Shown piece after piece: positions 53,095-64,000 of a DNA stretch of 64,000 nt. Below the pieces are notes generated by a model. It was given only the letters and a program-made list of their open reading frames with translations. It did not search any database and had not been told where the DNA came from. Source of the DNA: Pithys albifrons albifrons (Eukaryota > Chordata > Aves > Passeriformes > Thamnophilidae). The translations under genes and the position numbers were made by a program. Numbering within the stretch: position 1 is the stretch's first letter; every line of letters begins with the position of its first letter. The stretch is from contig NC_092467.1 in assembly GCF_047495875.1 (NCBI RefSeq), forward strand, positions 21,843,066 through 21,907,065. Reading direction: 5' to 3'.

Positions 53095-53710
53095 TGAAAC
53101 ATATAGCAATATAGGTTACATAGATCCATTTTATTCCTAAATGCAGATATTAACAAATTGGCAAAGTTATTGGCCAATTGACTCAAAGTATAAGCATTAA
53201 AATACTTCATCCTGAACAATGTGTGGGTTTATTTTATGCTTAGTACAGTAGGCTCACCTGCACGAATTTGCTGTGCTTATTTAATATCCTCTTTAAGATG
53301 AAAAATGATGCCAGTCCTGTGGTAATAGCATCTTTTGACGCTGAGAAAGCATTTCAGTGGATTGAATGGCAGTTTCTCTTTACTATGATGGAAATTTTAG
53401 AATTTGCTGTAAATGTATTGCATCGGTTACACTGTTCTGAGCAAGGATGCATACTAATGTCACGATACTATCTCAATTTTGACTTTCGAGGGAGATTAGT
53501 CAAGGGTGTCCACTATCAGTGCTATTTTTGCTAATAGAAGGCAACCAATCTTTAAAAGGCTAGGGAGATTGGGTGGAGACTGTGAAGTAGAATCCATTAA
53601 AGCTGAAAGCTTGTATTTGCAGAGCTGCCCTTAAAATAGTGTTCCATTTTGTTATTCTTTAGTAACCCTTTGGAGACTCTAAAACAGATTCTACAGGGAA
53701 CTACAGTTCC
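53095..53710 (+). pseudogene. Decayed L1/Tx1-type LINE reverse transcriptase
   Basis: Four blocks in the order of a non-LTR reverse transcriptase can be read with frame changes. (1) 53137-53178: LNADINKLAKLLAN, like the NADxKILAKxLAN block, then a stop. (2) 53295-53490: VVIASFDAEKAFQWIEWQFL, the SxDAEKAFDRVEW motif with one catalytic Asp, continuing towards the region before RG. (3) 53492-53556, in another frame: ISQGCPLSVLFLLIEGN, the RQGCPLSPLLF motif. (4) 53646-53700, back in the block-2 frame: ILLFFSNPLETLKQIL, the DDxLLFxxNP motif with the DD lost. At least two frameshifts and several stops show it is dead. The DAEKAFDRVEW and QGCPLSPLLF wording fits the L1/Tx1 group rather than CR1. No 5' half, 3' UTR, tail or target duplication could be found. 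Confidence 0.8.
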
Positions 53711-55539
53711 TAAAAAAACTTCCAAAGATGCAGTGTATTAGGATTCAGCTAAAGATTTTCTAGCTGAAGTGATTATAACTGTGGAACTGCCCTGAGTCCC
53801 TCACCAATCTTTAAACTGAAAACTTACAAGTCTGAGGACCTTCACAATGGCTTGCATGCAGTACAGGGGGGCTTCAAATGAAAAAATACTTTACTTCAGA
53901 CTTGGATTTTCACAAGATTTTATGAAGGAAGAATTCTTTAGAAGTATTGTGGACTGTTCTCCCATGCTGTCATCACTGGGGTGATCTAAGGAACAGGTGT
54001 CTCCTCCCCTTGCAGTAAGGCATATCGCCATGAATAAAAAACCAGATCCTTACAAATTCTCAGAAGGCTTGGTAACTTCTTTATTAATTTTCTTCGGTAT
54101 TCTGAGAGAGTCAGAAAGAAGTGAATCAGTAGTATTAGAAAGAATAAGTTTTTGTCTCTACAAACAGAAAGAAAATACCTTCAGTCAAACCAGGTGTCAC
54201 ATGAGCAACTATGGTACAGGCTCTTCCTCCGCTTCCTGCTTCTCCACATTAAATATCAAAACCCTCTTGTATGATATTTTAGACTTTTCTTGTACTGCTT
54301 TCCTGCATTTTGTTCACATTAATAATGCTGAGAGAACATCCCACCCCACTGGTGCTCTCCAGTACACATCAACCCTTACTCAAATCTTCCACATCCACAT
54401 CCCAAGTTTTTGTTGCTGTTCTCTCATGCACCAGATGTGCTTGGAACTTCTTGCAGATAGTAGTTGGCAGAGATCCTTCCACTGCCAGCTCACTTAAAGC
54501 CATAACCTCCACCCCAGTCTCAGTGCTGCCAATTTGGGAAGCAAGAATTAGTCCCTATGGCAACAGAGAAATCTGCAAAGTACAGGTGAAATGCTGGGTG
54601 GTACCTGATAAAACTAACTGAACAGCTGGTTCCCATTTATCACAGGCTTCTGCAATTAAGTATAACCAGAACATCATTCCCACTATGAAAAAGATTGCAG
54701 ATAACACTGCATGGCAAATGAACTACAGTTTTGGGGTGTAATATAATCCTTATCGTAGTACACAGGAGAACCAGGTAAGGTGCTGAAATGTTTAGTTGGC
54801 CCTGGCAAGGTCTAATTGCCACTAGTTATTGTTCACCTTTACCTTTCAGTAACATGCCAAACTGAGGTATCAAGAAAGAAAACCAATCTATAATCTTTAA
54901 ATGCTAATTTTCCATTCTTATGCCATAAATAATGTTGCAACTGAAGGAACTTCTTGAAAATTCACTACTCTTATTTTCCTCTTAAATTATTAGTATTTAT
55001 GGAGTGTAACAAGTTCAAATATATGATGATATAAATGAAATACACATAAAATCAAACATTCAGGTGTCAAGTCTTCTCGTTACAAAAGTTGAGATTTCAC
55101 TAAGTGCTTAGAAGTTAAATATAAAATCACTAAATAAAATTTAACAAATGTAAATTGAAAGGCGAAATGAACTCACTCTGATGAGTTAATATAATTCCCT
55201 TATGGAATGCTCGTTTCCATACTATAATTAATTTTAAACACTAAACCAGTATGTGTTTTTTGATAATTATAAAAATGCATTCATCCATGTCCTTGAAAAT
55301 TATTAATATTTATCATAAGAAATATCCTGTAGACATTAAGAATCAAGGGAGACAGCAGTTTCAGCAAATTCTTACTCAGCTTTACTAGACAATAATGGAG
55401 TTTTAAATACCTAGGAGTCCAAACCAGGGAGACATATATGGCTAAATCCTCAAGCCTCCTTTCTAGCATCTACCTCATAAATCACTCAGGCAAAACTTGC
55501 ACTGAATCTCAAAAGCAAAGATTTCAGGACGAAGTATCC
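53711..55539. other. Intergenic DNA, one unexplained open frame
   Basis: AT-rich sequence. The plus-strand frame at 53997-54497 (166 codons) is the longest outside the GC-rich regions. It is rich in Ser, Phe, Cys and His and shows no domain or homology I recognise. It has no neighbouring splice structure that would make it convincing, and chance is the default explanation. Confidence 0.35.
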
Positions 55540-56209
55540 TGCTGTTATGGGCTCACCTAGGTGGGCCTAAATTTGGGTTCTGAAGTTTGGACTAGGCCGA
55601 AGCTGTCAGCTGACTTGAGCTGGGCTGGGCTAACAGCTGACCTCTTCTAGCCAGTAATTTTGTATTCCATACCACATTATGACATCATCTCCAGGGAAGT
55701 AGGAACCAGTGTGGGAGTGGTTAAGGCAGTCGCTTCTCAGCCCTCCTCCTGGGAGGACGCACGACGCTGTCCCAGGGGGAATGGAGAGAGCCAGGCCCAC
55801 CCCTGGCTCACAGGGTACCTCAAGAAAGTAAAATGTGTTGTTCTGGGTCTCTCCTTTCTGCTTGAGTTTGTCTCCCTGGGGAATAAGTCTTTTCTTAAGT
55901 AATGTGTAGTTAAGAGAGTAGAATTTGTGTGTTCGTTATGAAGTTGAGGTGGGGAACTTGTTGTTGCAGACTTGTGTGAGTGTATATTTGTAGTCTCTTC
56001 TAATTGTCTCATTCTTTCTGTGAAAAATATATGTAGTTTTAGTATAAACGTGGTTTGAAGTTTTTTTTTCCTTTCCTCTCTCTTTTCCTCCCTTTCCCTG
56101 GTGTTAGGAGGGAGGCTTTTCTCTCTGTGCTTGGGGGGGTTGGCAGTTGCTTATCTCCAACCAAGACACCTGCATGCTCACTTCGTTCCTGTTCCACTCC
56201 GGGGAGCCA
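55540..56209 (+). mobile_element. Probable solo LTR of an avian ERVL-type endogenous retrovirus
   Basis: About 670 bp with the layout of passerine ERVL LTRs as I know them. It starts TG(C)TGTTATGGGCTC and contains GTATTCCATACC followed by TGACATCATCTCC and AGGAACC. A CTGGG/CCTCC-rich part follows, then an AATAAG polyadenylation-like signal (near 55880), a T-rich stretch, CTCTCTTTTCCTCCC and a GC-richer end. AGTATC occurs just outside both ends (55533-55538 and 56212-56217), but one and two extra bases separate it from TG and CA, so it is an imperfect candidate target duplication. No gag, pol or env sequence adjoins it, so recombination to a solo LTR is likely. It lies about 12 kb upstream of ST6GALNAC5, in the opposite orientation. 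Confidence 0.65.
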
Positions 56210-59200
56210 AGAGTATCAAGTGTTCCAAAGGGATGAAGCCATAATGATTTTATGAAAAGATTATGGAAGACCCGTAGTTTTCTTTCCTTTCAGGGATACC
56301 TTCAGTGATAAGGAAACTGCATCATAACACTTTTTGAGTTACTTCTCTGACATTTCACCAACACTGTATATCTGTAGTTATGTTCATAGATATTTTTAAG
56401 CCTCTCAGCACATTTGAACCTAAAGTTTCACGTTTGTAGGAACTCAAGCTCCTCATCAGTAGCAATAAGATGCTTCCCCTAGTCATTGTGAGTCAATGGG
56501 AGTTTTGCTTGCACAGAAGCTGCTGGAGCGGATACTTGCAATCTACTTACATGTGGGCTTACTGGTTATGATATACCTGAAAAGCAGAAACTGGAACCAA
56601 TGTGAGTCATGGCATTTTGCAGTTTCAAAAAAATTAGGTTCCATCTTAGTTTCTTTTCCATTAAAAATAAACAAATCCACATATCTCACTAATTACTAAA
56701 ATGAAATTTGACCAGAATGTGCTTTCCTTCAAAATATTTACCAATCCAGAGACAAGAATTAATAATGTCATGGAACAGCTGATTCTAACTTACACACTAA
56801 ACATATGTCTGTCTGTCTGTCTATCCATCTATGATTATAAACCTACACATTATCTTGGTTGCTAGGTTAGCTTTTAACTTCAGATAATCCATTTGAATGA
56901 GGAAGCAGAAACCCACAGTAGCAGCAAATATTACAATAGCAATGACCAGTAAAACCCATTGTCCCCTTCCAAAATCATCAGTTTACATGTTCATGGATTG
57001 GTGGAAAAGAACTGTCATCTCCACAGTTTAGGAAACAGGAGCTGAGCATTGGTGGGAGTATTAGGAAATGTTTGCAACGTTTTTGCAGTTGGTTCCTGCA
57101 ACAAACTGAAGGAGCTGGCTTTTCAGAATAAACTCTGACTTTTTCTTTTTTCATTTTGCTGAAGCTGAGCTCTGTTTGTGATGGGGACTGGGGAAACACA
57201 AAGGAGCAGATGAGACAGAACAAGATAAGAAAAGACCTGTATTCCTTTTCCTATCTCTTCTCGGTAACTAAAGGAGGCGGAAGCCACAGCAACATCAGTA
57301 CAGGCAGATGTGCATCACTCCCTGTGCAGAGTGATGATGCAGCAACCTGTGCTTCTACAATGCAAATTAACTTACTGCTGTTTCAAGTGTCAATAAAAGG
57401 ACTTAAACCAGCAAGTTAGCCAACATGCCAAGTTTACCTATAGGCTGACAAAAGAAACTATTAGATTTAAATTAACTCAGGAGCATCAAAGCTATACAGG
57501 ACAATCATTGTGGTGTAAGACAAATGGAACTGCTGCTGATGTTTTAAGGATGAGTGGTTCTTGTCTCTGAAAGTGAAATTTTAGCTGTTTTGCGCTCTCT
57601 TTTTGACATTCCCAGTTTTGTTCACCTTGCTGACCACTGAGACAGGAGTGAAAAGACAGAGTGTGTGATTGTAGGGTGCTATTTTTTATGTCAGCATTCT
57701 TCATCATTGAGTTGGCTGTTTATGCTGCTGATGTGTAATGTTGTGAAGCAGATGAGCTGGTAAAGTATGAAGGGTATTCTATAACCTTTGCTGTACTTTC
57801 AATTACCTCACAGTAACTTAGAATTCAGAAAGGCTGCTCTGAGCAAAATCAAAATACAATAAGATAAACTCCATTAGGAACTGATGCACTAGGGCTGTTG
57901 TTGGAAGAGGGCAAAATGGTCTAATTAATAGTTATTGCATCAAATGCTGCAGTTGCAGTAATGACACTGGTAATATTGATGGCATTGAAGATAGAGTTTA
58001 TTTTAGAATGGAAATGAGCAGAGTATTCATCTTCAACTGCATATTGCTGTAGGCAGTGGAAGGCCTCAGAGCTTCTTTGTTTTGCTGTTCTGCTGTTCAG
58101 CTGCTTTTCTTTGATAGTGCAGCTACAAGCTATTAATATATATATTTACTCAAGACAGAGCTTGTTCATTTCACTCAAGCCCCATGGCTGACATTTGGCC
58201 ATACTGAAGAATAAGCATTTATTGGATTCTATTCCTGCTGTTCAGTTTTTCAGTGACAGCTACATGTAGGTGGATAGTTATCTAAGGGGGTCTCCCAACG
58301 TCTTTATAATTTTTATAAAACATTTCTCTCTCTTTGGTTTGTGAAAGCTGTTGGCAGCAGGGAACACCAACTCCTGCAACCTGAGATAAGGCTTCATTCT
58401 CATCACAATTTGTTATCCATTCAGACTCCTGTTGATATGTTCTTTCTTTCCCTTCACTGATGTATCTGTTTGGCTTGTGTTATTGTTCAGAAATAAACAC
58501 ATCACAAAGTCCTCCAGTAACCAAGCTGATTTATGTAGGTAGATGAGCTCTTCATCAAATGTCAGGGCCAGCAAAGCTCCTACCCACTCTGATATTAATG
58601 CCCACTGTCTCACAAACACCATTTATTAATATGAAATGTCATATCCCAGAACTGAAATAAAAATCACTGGATAGGACCAAAACCTAGCAAGATTGAAATA
58701 TACCTTGGGAATTCATCACAATAACTGATGCCCATAGCGGTAGCACTTTGATTCTGAATGGATCATACCATACAACTAAGCTCAAAAGAGTCCTGTAATC
58801 AAAATAAAAGAGTCAGATTTACATATACTGGACAAAACCCTTTTCCCGTACCATTGAATTAGATGACAAAATTATACTTGCCAAAGAAAGATTAGTTTCT
58901 TCACCTCTATACGGTCTCCATTCATCTGTCCTGTAAGCTTCAACATTGCAAGTGCTATCTCAGCTGGGACGGGGTTGCTACCAAACATCCTAGTTTACTC
59001 AGGTAAAAAGCTCTCAAATAACTAGATGGACAAGTTTACCACAGAAAGAGTGTGCCAGGCCCCCAGATACACTGTAGAAAACAGCCATAGCACCTGTTTA
59101 GCCAGACCCCTGCAGATTCAGCTAATTAAAGAATGGTCCTCTGGGGAAGATCTGGTGTAACAGTGCTGAACTACCCACTTCAGAAGAACCTGTTAAGAAA

Positions 59201-62200
59201 TTAGTACCCACGTTACATACTTCCCTGAGTTCAGGAATGGCCACTTGTGATACAGGACAGCCTTTCTGCTCCCTCAGCAGCAGTAAAATCCTGGGTCACT
59301 TGGTGCTGAATCTTCTCCAAGTGAGTCTTATCTGCTGCCTCAGGAGCATACTTATTACTTGCTTTGTTTATGTTTTAATTTACTTTTGCTAGAGATAACA
59401 CTTCAAAGCAGCAATTAATGTTCTGTAACCTCTTTACTGGTTCATCTTAACACCTGTTCATACATTTACAAAGAGAAACTCTGCAGAAGGAAGAGAGTAA
59501 ATGTAGGAAATATTGTAGAGGCCTGCCATTCATTTGTATGTTTAGTATTAGGAATAATTGTAGGTTTCAGTTATTCTAGGTTGTGGATTTGCATGATGCC
59601 TTAAACAAGTTGTCAATTTGCTCTTGATCTACATCCTAAAATCTCAGTTCAGAGCTGCTGATAGCACAGCTAACTGCTCAATTTCACCAGCTATAATGTG
59701 CCTCAGAGCCTGAAAATTCACTTTTCTCTGCTATTCTCTGGCTTTTGTCATGAAAACTTTTTCATGCATTTGCAAACTTTGTCCATTGTCACAGATAGAA
59801 AGCAGTATCTCTGACTGTATCTGAGAACATAAAACAGCAGTAGAAGCAAAGACACTGAAAATTTTCTATTTGAAGTAGCCATGATTTCCATGGTTGTCTT
59901 GGTTTGTAAGGACCAGTCCCAAATTACCATGACAGGAGAATCTCTATCCCAGATTCTCAGCAAATGTCAATCTACACAGGACCACCAACTCCAGAGCAGC
60001 TACCAGAGCAAGGCTTAGAGATGATTCTGCTATTTGCCTTCCCCAGAATAGAAAAAAGTTGCTTTTCATTACCATTTCTGTCAGTACCTCATCTCACTGT
60101 GTATGGTCTCACACTGATCAATATGTTAATATGTGGGCATTTGTTCATGATTTGGATTAGGAGTGGCTGGCAGGTGTTCAGTCTGGCTTCACACATTCCT
60201 AATGAGAAAAAGTTACCAGTTTTGATTTTCCACCAGATGTGTAGGATTACAGCCGAAATCAGACCTGGATCCAGGGATTTTTATTATCTTTGATCAATAA
60301 GTAATGAACACGGATAGCATTGTTCCTATAATATGAGCACAGTATGTCCAGAGGATGTGGGAATAACATTCAAACAAGGAATCCCAAATGTGGTTTCCTG
60401 GGAAATACTATTTAGTAATTGAACCAGGACTCAAGAGATTTTTGTTCAACCAAGTATCTGACTTGGGACAAATCTTCTCACCTGCCCTATATAAATGAGA
60501 ATGATATTTTGCTTTATACAGGATTTACAGAATAATAATACCTTATACTGGCTAAGACAAAGTTTATGAAACCCAAAGAAGTATTAAATAGATAATGTTA
60601 GACATTTAAAGACTTATCTTCTCCCTCAAGACCTGCACAGAAGAGTTGCTGAAATTTGGCCTCCTGCTCTGACATGCTGTGACTGAAGTAATCTTCAAAC
60701 ACTCCAAAGCTTCCTCTTGTGTGGGACTCAACAGGAGGGAAATATTCTTACATTTTTAATGGAAAGCTTCATTACTTTAATTTTGCTAATTGGTTACTAA
60801 ATAGCTTACCCTAACTCCTCATTTCAAGTTTACATCTGCTCTCTTTTATCACCATATCGTAGCATGTTACACAGTATTTACTTTTTTTTTTTATGGTATC
60901 AAGGCACCTAAGGCTATTTTGCTTCACTGCTTTTTACCTTTCTGTGAACTACAGAACATTAATTTGCAGAAATTTAATGACTCAGTTGCTGCATTCAACA
61001 ATATTTTTCAGCTCTCCTCTGCTACCTCATGCAAGGATATCCATTCTGCCTGGCCAAAGTAAACACAGCAAAGCCAAGGTGCCAGCTAGCAATTTCTGTT
61101 TCATTTGGCATTGCTGGAGCAAGTGGTGATCTGTGTTAATCTACATATTAAGAACATCCTTCAAGGTCAAAAACTGGCCATTAGAAAGCAAGGATGAGTA
61201 AGAATACATGAAAATTATCCCCAAATCAAATGCTTTCTAATACTGCATCAGCTTTAATAAGAAATGGCAGCTCTAGGCACCACACACTTTTTATGCCATC
61301 AAACATAAATGCACAGAAACATTATAGTACATGATTAGCAAGTGCAAACACCAGATCTGCCAAGGAATTTGTGCACCTTGCCAAATAAATGCCAGTCAGA
61401 TTAGGCAGTAAAGACACTGACTCTGGCCTTGGCACTTCTGAGCAGTAAACCTTTGCCCTGCTAATAAATGGTAAAGCAAAATTGCATTTTGGTTTACCAG
61501 CATATGATCAGGAATAGTAGTATCTCAGTCCTTGAAAAGAATCACTCTTCTTTTTACTTCCCCATTCTTCTCCAAATTTTTTTCAGTTTTTAGAAAAATA
61601 ATTTCATGTTCTCCTCCCCATCCAGCTAGTCGCATGCTCCTCTGTTACCAGTCATGAGTGATGTTCTGTGCAGTGGAGTGCACAACTGTTTTAATGAGCT
61701 CTGGCAGAACATCAGACTCATTCCCCCTCCCCCTGTCTAATTACAGTGTGCCATTTGTGTGACTCTCATTCAGGATCTATCATTAGATCTACTAGAAACA
61801 CTTATTTCTAGGGATTTATAAATAAGCAACAATGAGCTTAAAAATGACTGCAATATTTATGCAACCTTTCTACACTGTTCACCCCATTGTCTTAAGATGT
61901 TTTTGAGGTCTTACAGTGTAAAGAGCAGAGTTTCCTGAATTAACATATGCTGTAAATTAATTCATTTTGGTACTTGAAGATGTTTCATAAACTCTTGTAG
62001 AACAATTTGGTGACAAAACAATTTGTGAAGTTTCACCCATAGTTCAAAGCAAGGACCAGTCCACATATTTTACTTTCTGCAATTTAGCAGACATGTTTGT
62101 ATCTAAAGTATGACCGATGTGCTTAGAGTAAAGCCTGATGAAAGTCTTCAGCAGACCTCGGTCTGCAGTAACAGGCTGAAGCTGCTTTTAGCTCCCAAAT

Positions 62201-64000
62201 TTTGATAAATGACTTTAAAACAAAGCATTTGAAAATTACTTTTAGTTTTATTCATTTGCCAACCTTGATTTTCTCAGGACTCAGATCCTGGCAGGAAGAT
62301 AAAGGACATATATCCAAGAATTTTTCATGTGAACCAGCCAGGGACATTGCTACAATGCAATGTATGCTATTCTGATTATTAAGGACAGACCTTTGTCATC
62401 CTTTTCCAATTTCTCTCAAACAAACAGGATTTTTGCTTGAACAAAATCTGCATATGAACTCAGAAACATGATGCTCAAGTTGATTTTGAATTTTCTAAAA
62501 TTTTATGGATTGAAATACATACACAGACACACATACGTGTGTTCAAAAAAATGCTGGCTTGATTTTCTAAGCTGTCAGTCATTCTCTAGCAGCTGTAGAC
62601 TGTAACCCAGGACAAAGTCAAAACATACCCTTCCTGCCTACAGAGGTGGGTCATAAAGATTTTAGGGTTATAAAGCCATTGGCTTGCACACTAAATCAAA
62701 TTTTACAATATTTACTGTCTGTTTAGTAGGATTGATGTAGGGTTCACTCAAGAGATTTAGAAAAAAAGGATGTCTATCTTCACAGTTTTTACCTTGTTTT
62801 AACACAGGATCTACTTTGCTCATTACTCTAGTAGGACATGTGGTCAAATTTCCTATGTATCAGTCTCAGCTTCACCTAGATACTAAGCAGCCAACTGCAG
62901 AATGTTTACATTAGCCCAATTTTTTGGTAATTCTGCAACCTGAGCCCAAAGCTGGAGCCCCATCAGACCTTAAGAAGAACACCAGAGACGATTAAACAAG
63001 TAAAACATGTAAGAGCTAATGCAGATCTGCAATTCCCACTACTCGCTCACATCTGGCTTGACTGAGTATTCTAAGTGTCACTGCATTGCAAAGAAAAATA
63101 AATACAGTATTTCATTTACACACACCTGTGATGTCTTGCTGTACCAAGAGCAAACAATAAAGACAGTAGTTTCTGAGGAGGAATTCTTTTACTTGAATCC
63201 CATTACCCTTGTCAACCAAACAGTGGCAGCTAAAATGAGCTGCAGTGTGGTTTCGGACTCTCTCTCTCCTGTCCTCTATACACAATAATTTCTAGGACTG
63301 GTTATACTTCCTGAATATATACAGAAAGCTATTACAAGGCCTGGATATAGCTCCTTTGTATTTGCAGGGTGGCAAAATAATGGAGTTGGAATCTGAAAAT
63401 TAAAATATACAAGAGATAATTTCATGAGTCATAAAAGTAAAGATTCTAGACAAAGAATGTTCAGCATGGATCTAACTTTCATTTCTGCAGTTTTTCATAC
63501 TATGAACTGATTTTAAATAGTAGGGATGCTCCCTAGTAGTACCCATTAGTCCTTCAGTGCATGCTAAAGAATGGATTTCCATAGTAGATATTGAAGTTCA
63601 AAGATGCTCAGACTCCTGAAAGGTATCAGAATACAATATAAATCTGCTAATAAAGAAAGGAAAATGCCAAGCAGCCAGTACAGCTTCCCAAAAGTCTACT
63701 CAAAGAATGAGGAGCAGCAAGAATGTTCTGGAAATTGAGAAGGTTATATATAAATGAGCAGAGCTGGACAAAGGTAAGAGCAACTGAATGTGCACTGAGG
63801 TAATTTTAGTTAAAGAAGAAACAGTGAATAGAAGAATATTTGAAGATATCAAGAAGAAAAAGTACACTAATGAGAAATTAGAACAGGTTAGAAATGATTG
63901 GGATGATTATCTTACTAATGATTCAAAATTACGAAGCTGCCTGCGCTGTGGGTTTGGGGATTTTTTTCTCCTTCTTTCCAAGTCTGGTCTGTAAAAAAAA
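56210..64000. other. Intergenic DNA, no gene seen
   Basis: AT-rich sequence to the right edge. No exon, RNA gene or further mobile element was recognised; all open frames are under 110 codons and lack domains. A GTCT microsatellite lies at 56806-56832. A T/A-rich stretch near 61730-61860 carries several homeobox- and SOX-like words and might be a conserved element. Confidence 0.45.
56806..56832. repeat. Short (GTCT)n / (TCTA) microsatellite
   Basis: Four GTCT units followed by CTATCCATCTATG, a short imperfect tetranucleotide repeat. Confidence 0.75.

Noticed and set aside
43961..64000. Search for the 3' end of ST6GALNAC3, the upstream neighbour in mammals
   Set aside because: No minus-strand frame carrying its HRFITEK-type C-terminal block was seen; the gene probably lies further right.
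1..64000. CRISPR arrays, operons, toxin-antitoxin or phage-like modules
   Set aside because: No regularly spaced direct repeats, closely packed genes or ribosome-binding-site spacing occur; composition and repeats are those of a vertebrate genome.

Overview
This is vertebrate nuclear DNA, most likely from a bird and probably a songbird. The signs are AT-rich intergenic and intronic sequence with stops in every frame, two copies of the avian CR1 LINE 3' end (about 24.04 kb and 26.02-26.40 kb), and a probable solo LTR of the ERVL type common in passerines (about 55.54-56.21 kb). I see no prokaryotic features: no operons, CRISPR array, rRNA or intact tRNA. Species assignment is inference from repeat types.

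Only one protein-coding gene can be supported, and only its 5' end is here. ST6GALNAC5 (GD1alpha synthase, an alpha-2,6-sialyltransferase of family GT29) lies on the minus strand. Coding exon 1 (43527-43541) encodes only MKTLM. A 631-bp GC-rich intron follows, then exon 2 (42668-42895), which encodes the membrane anchor and stem. Both exons sit in a CpG island (about 42.44-43.96 kb) that holds the promoter. The catalytic exons are not in the window, so positions 1-42667 are read as part of a very large intron 2. Positions above about 43.96 kb are the 5' flank.

The intron is mostly featureless AT-rich DNA. It holds three GC-rich islands (2.1-2.8, 4.3-4.9 and 16.2-16.6 kb), the two CR1 fragments with facing 3' ends, a possible tRNA-derived SINE head near 10.3 kb, short tandem duplications, and a few homeobox/POU-motif-rich stretches that may be conserved enhancers.

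The 5' flank holds a long-loop G-rich microsatellite, a decayed non-CR1 LINE reverse transcriptase of the L1/Tx1 type (about 53.1-53.7 kb, with frameshifts and stops), and the ERVL-like LTR. The L1/Tx1-type relic is the most unusual item, because avian LINE content is dominated by CR1. I found no convincing undescribed multi-gene system.
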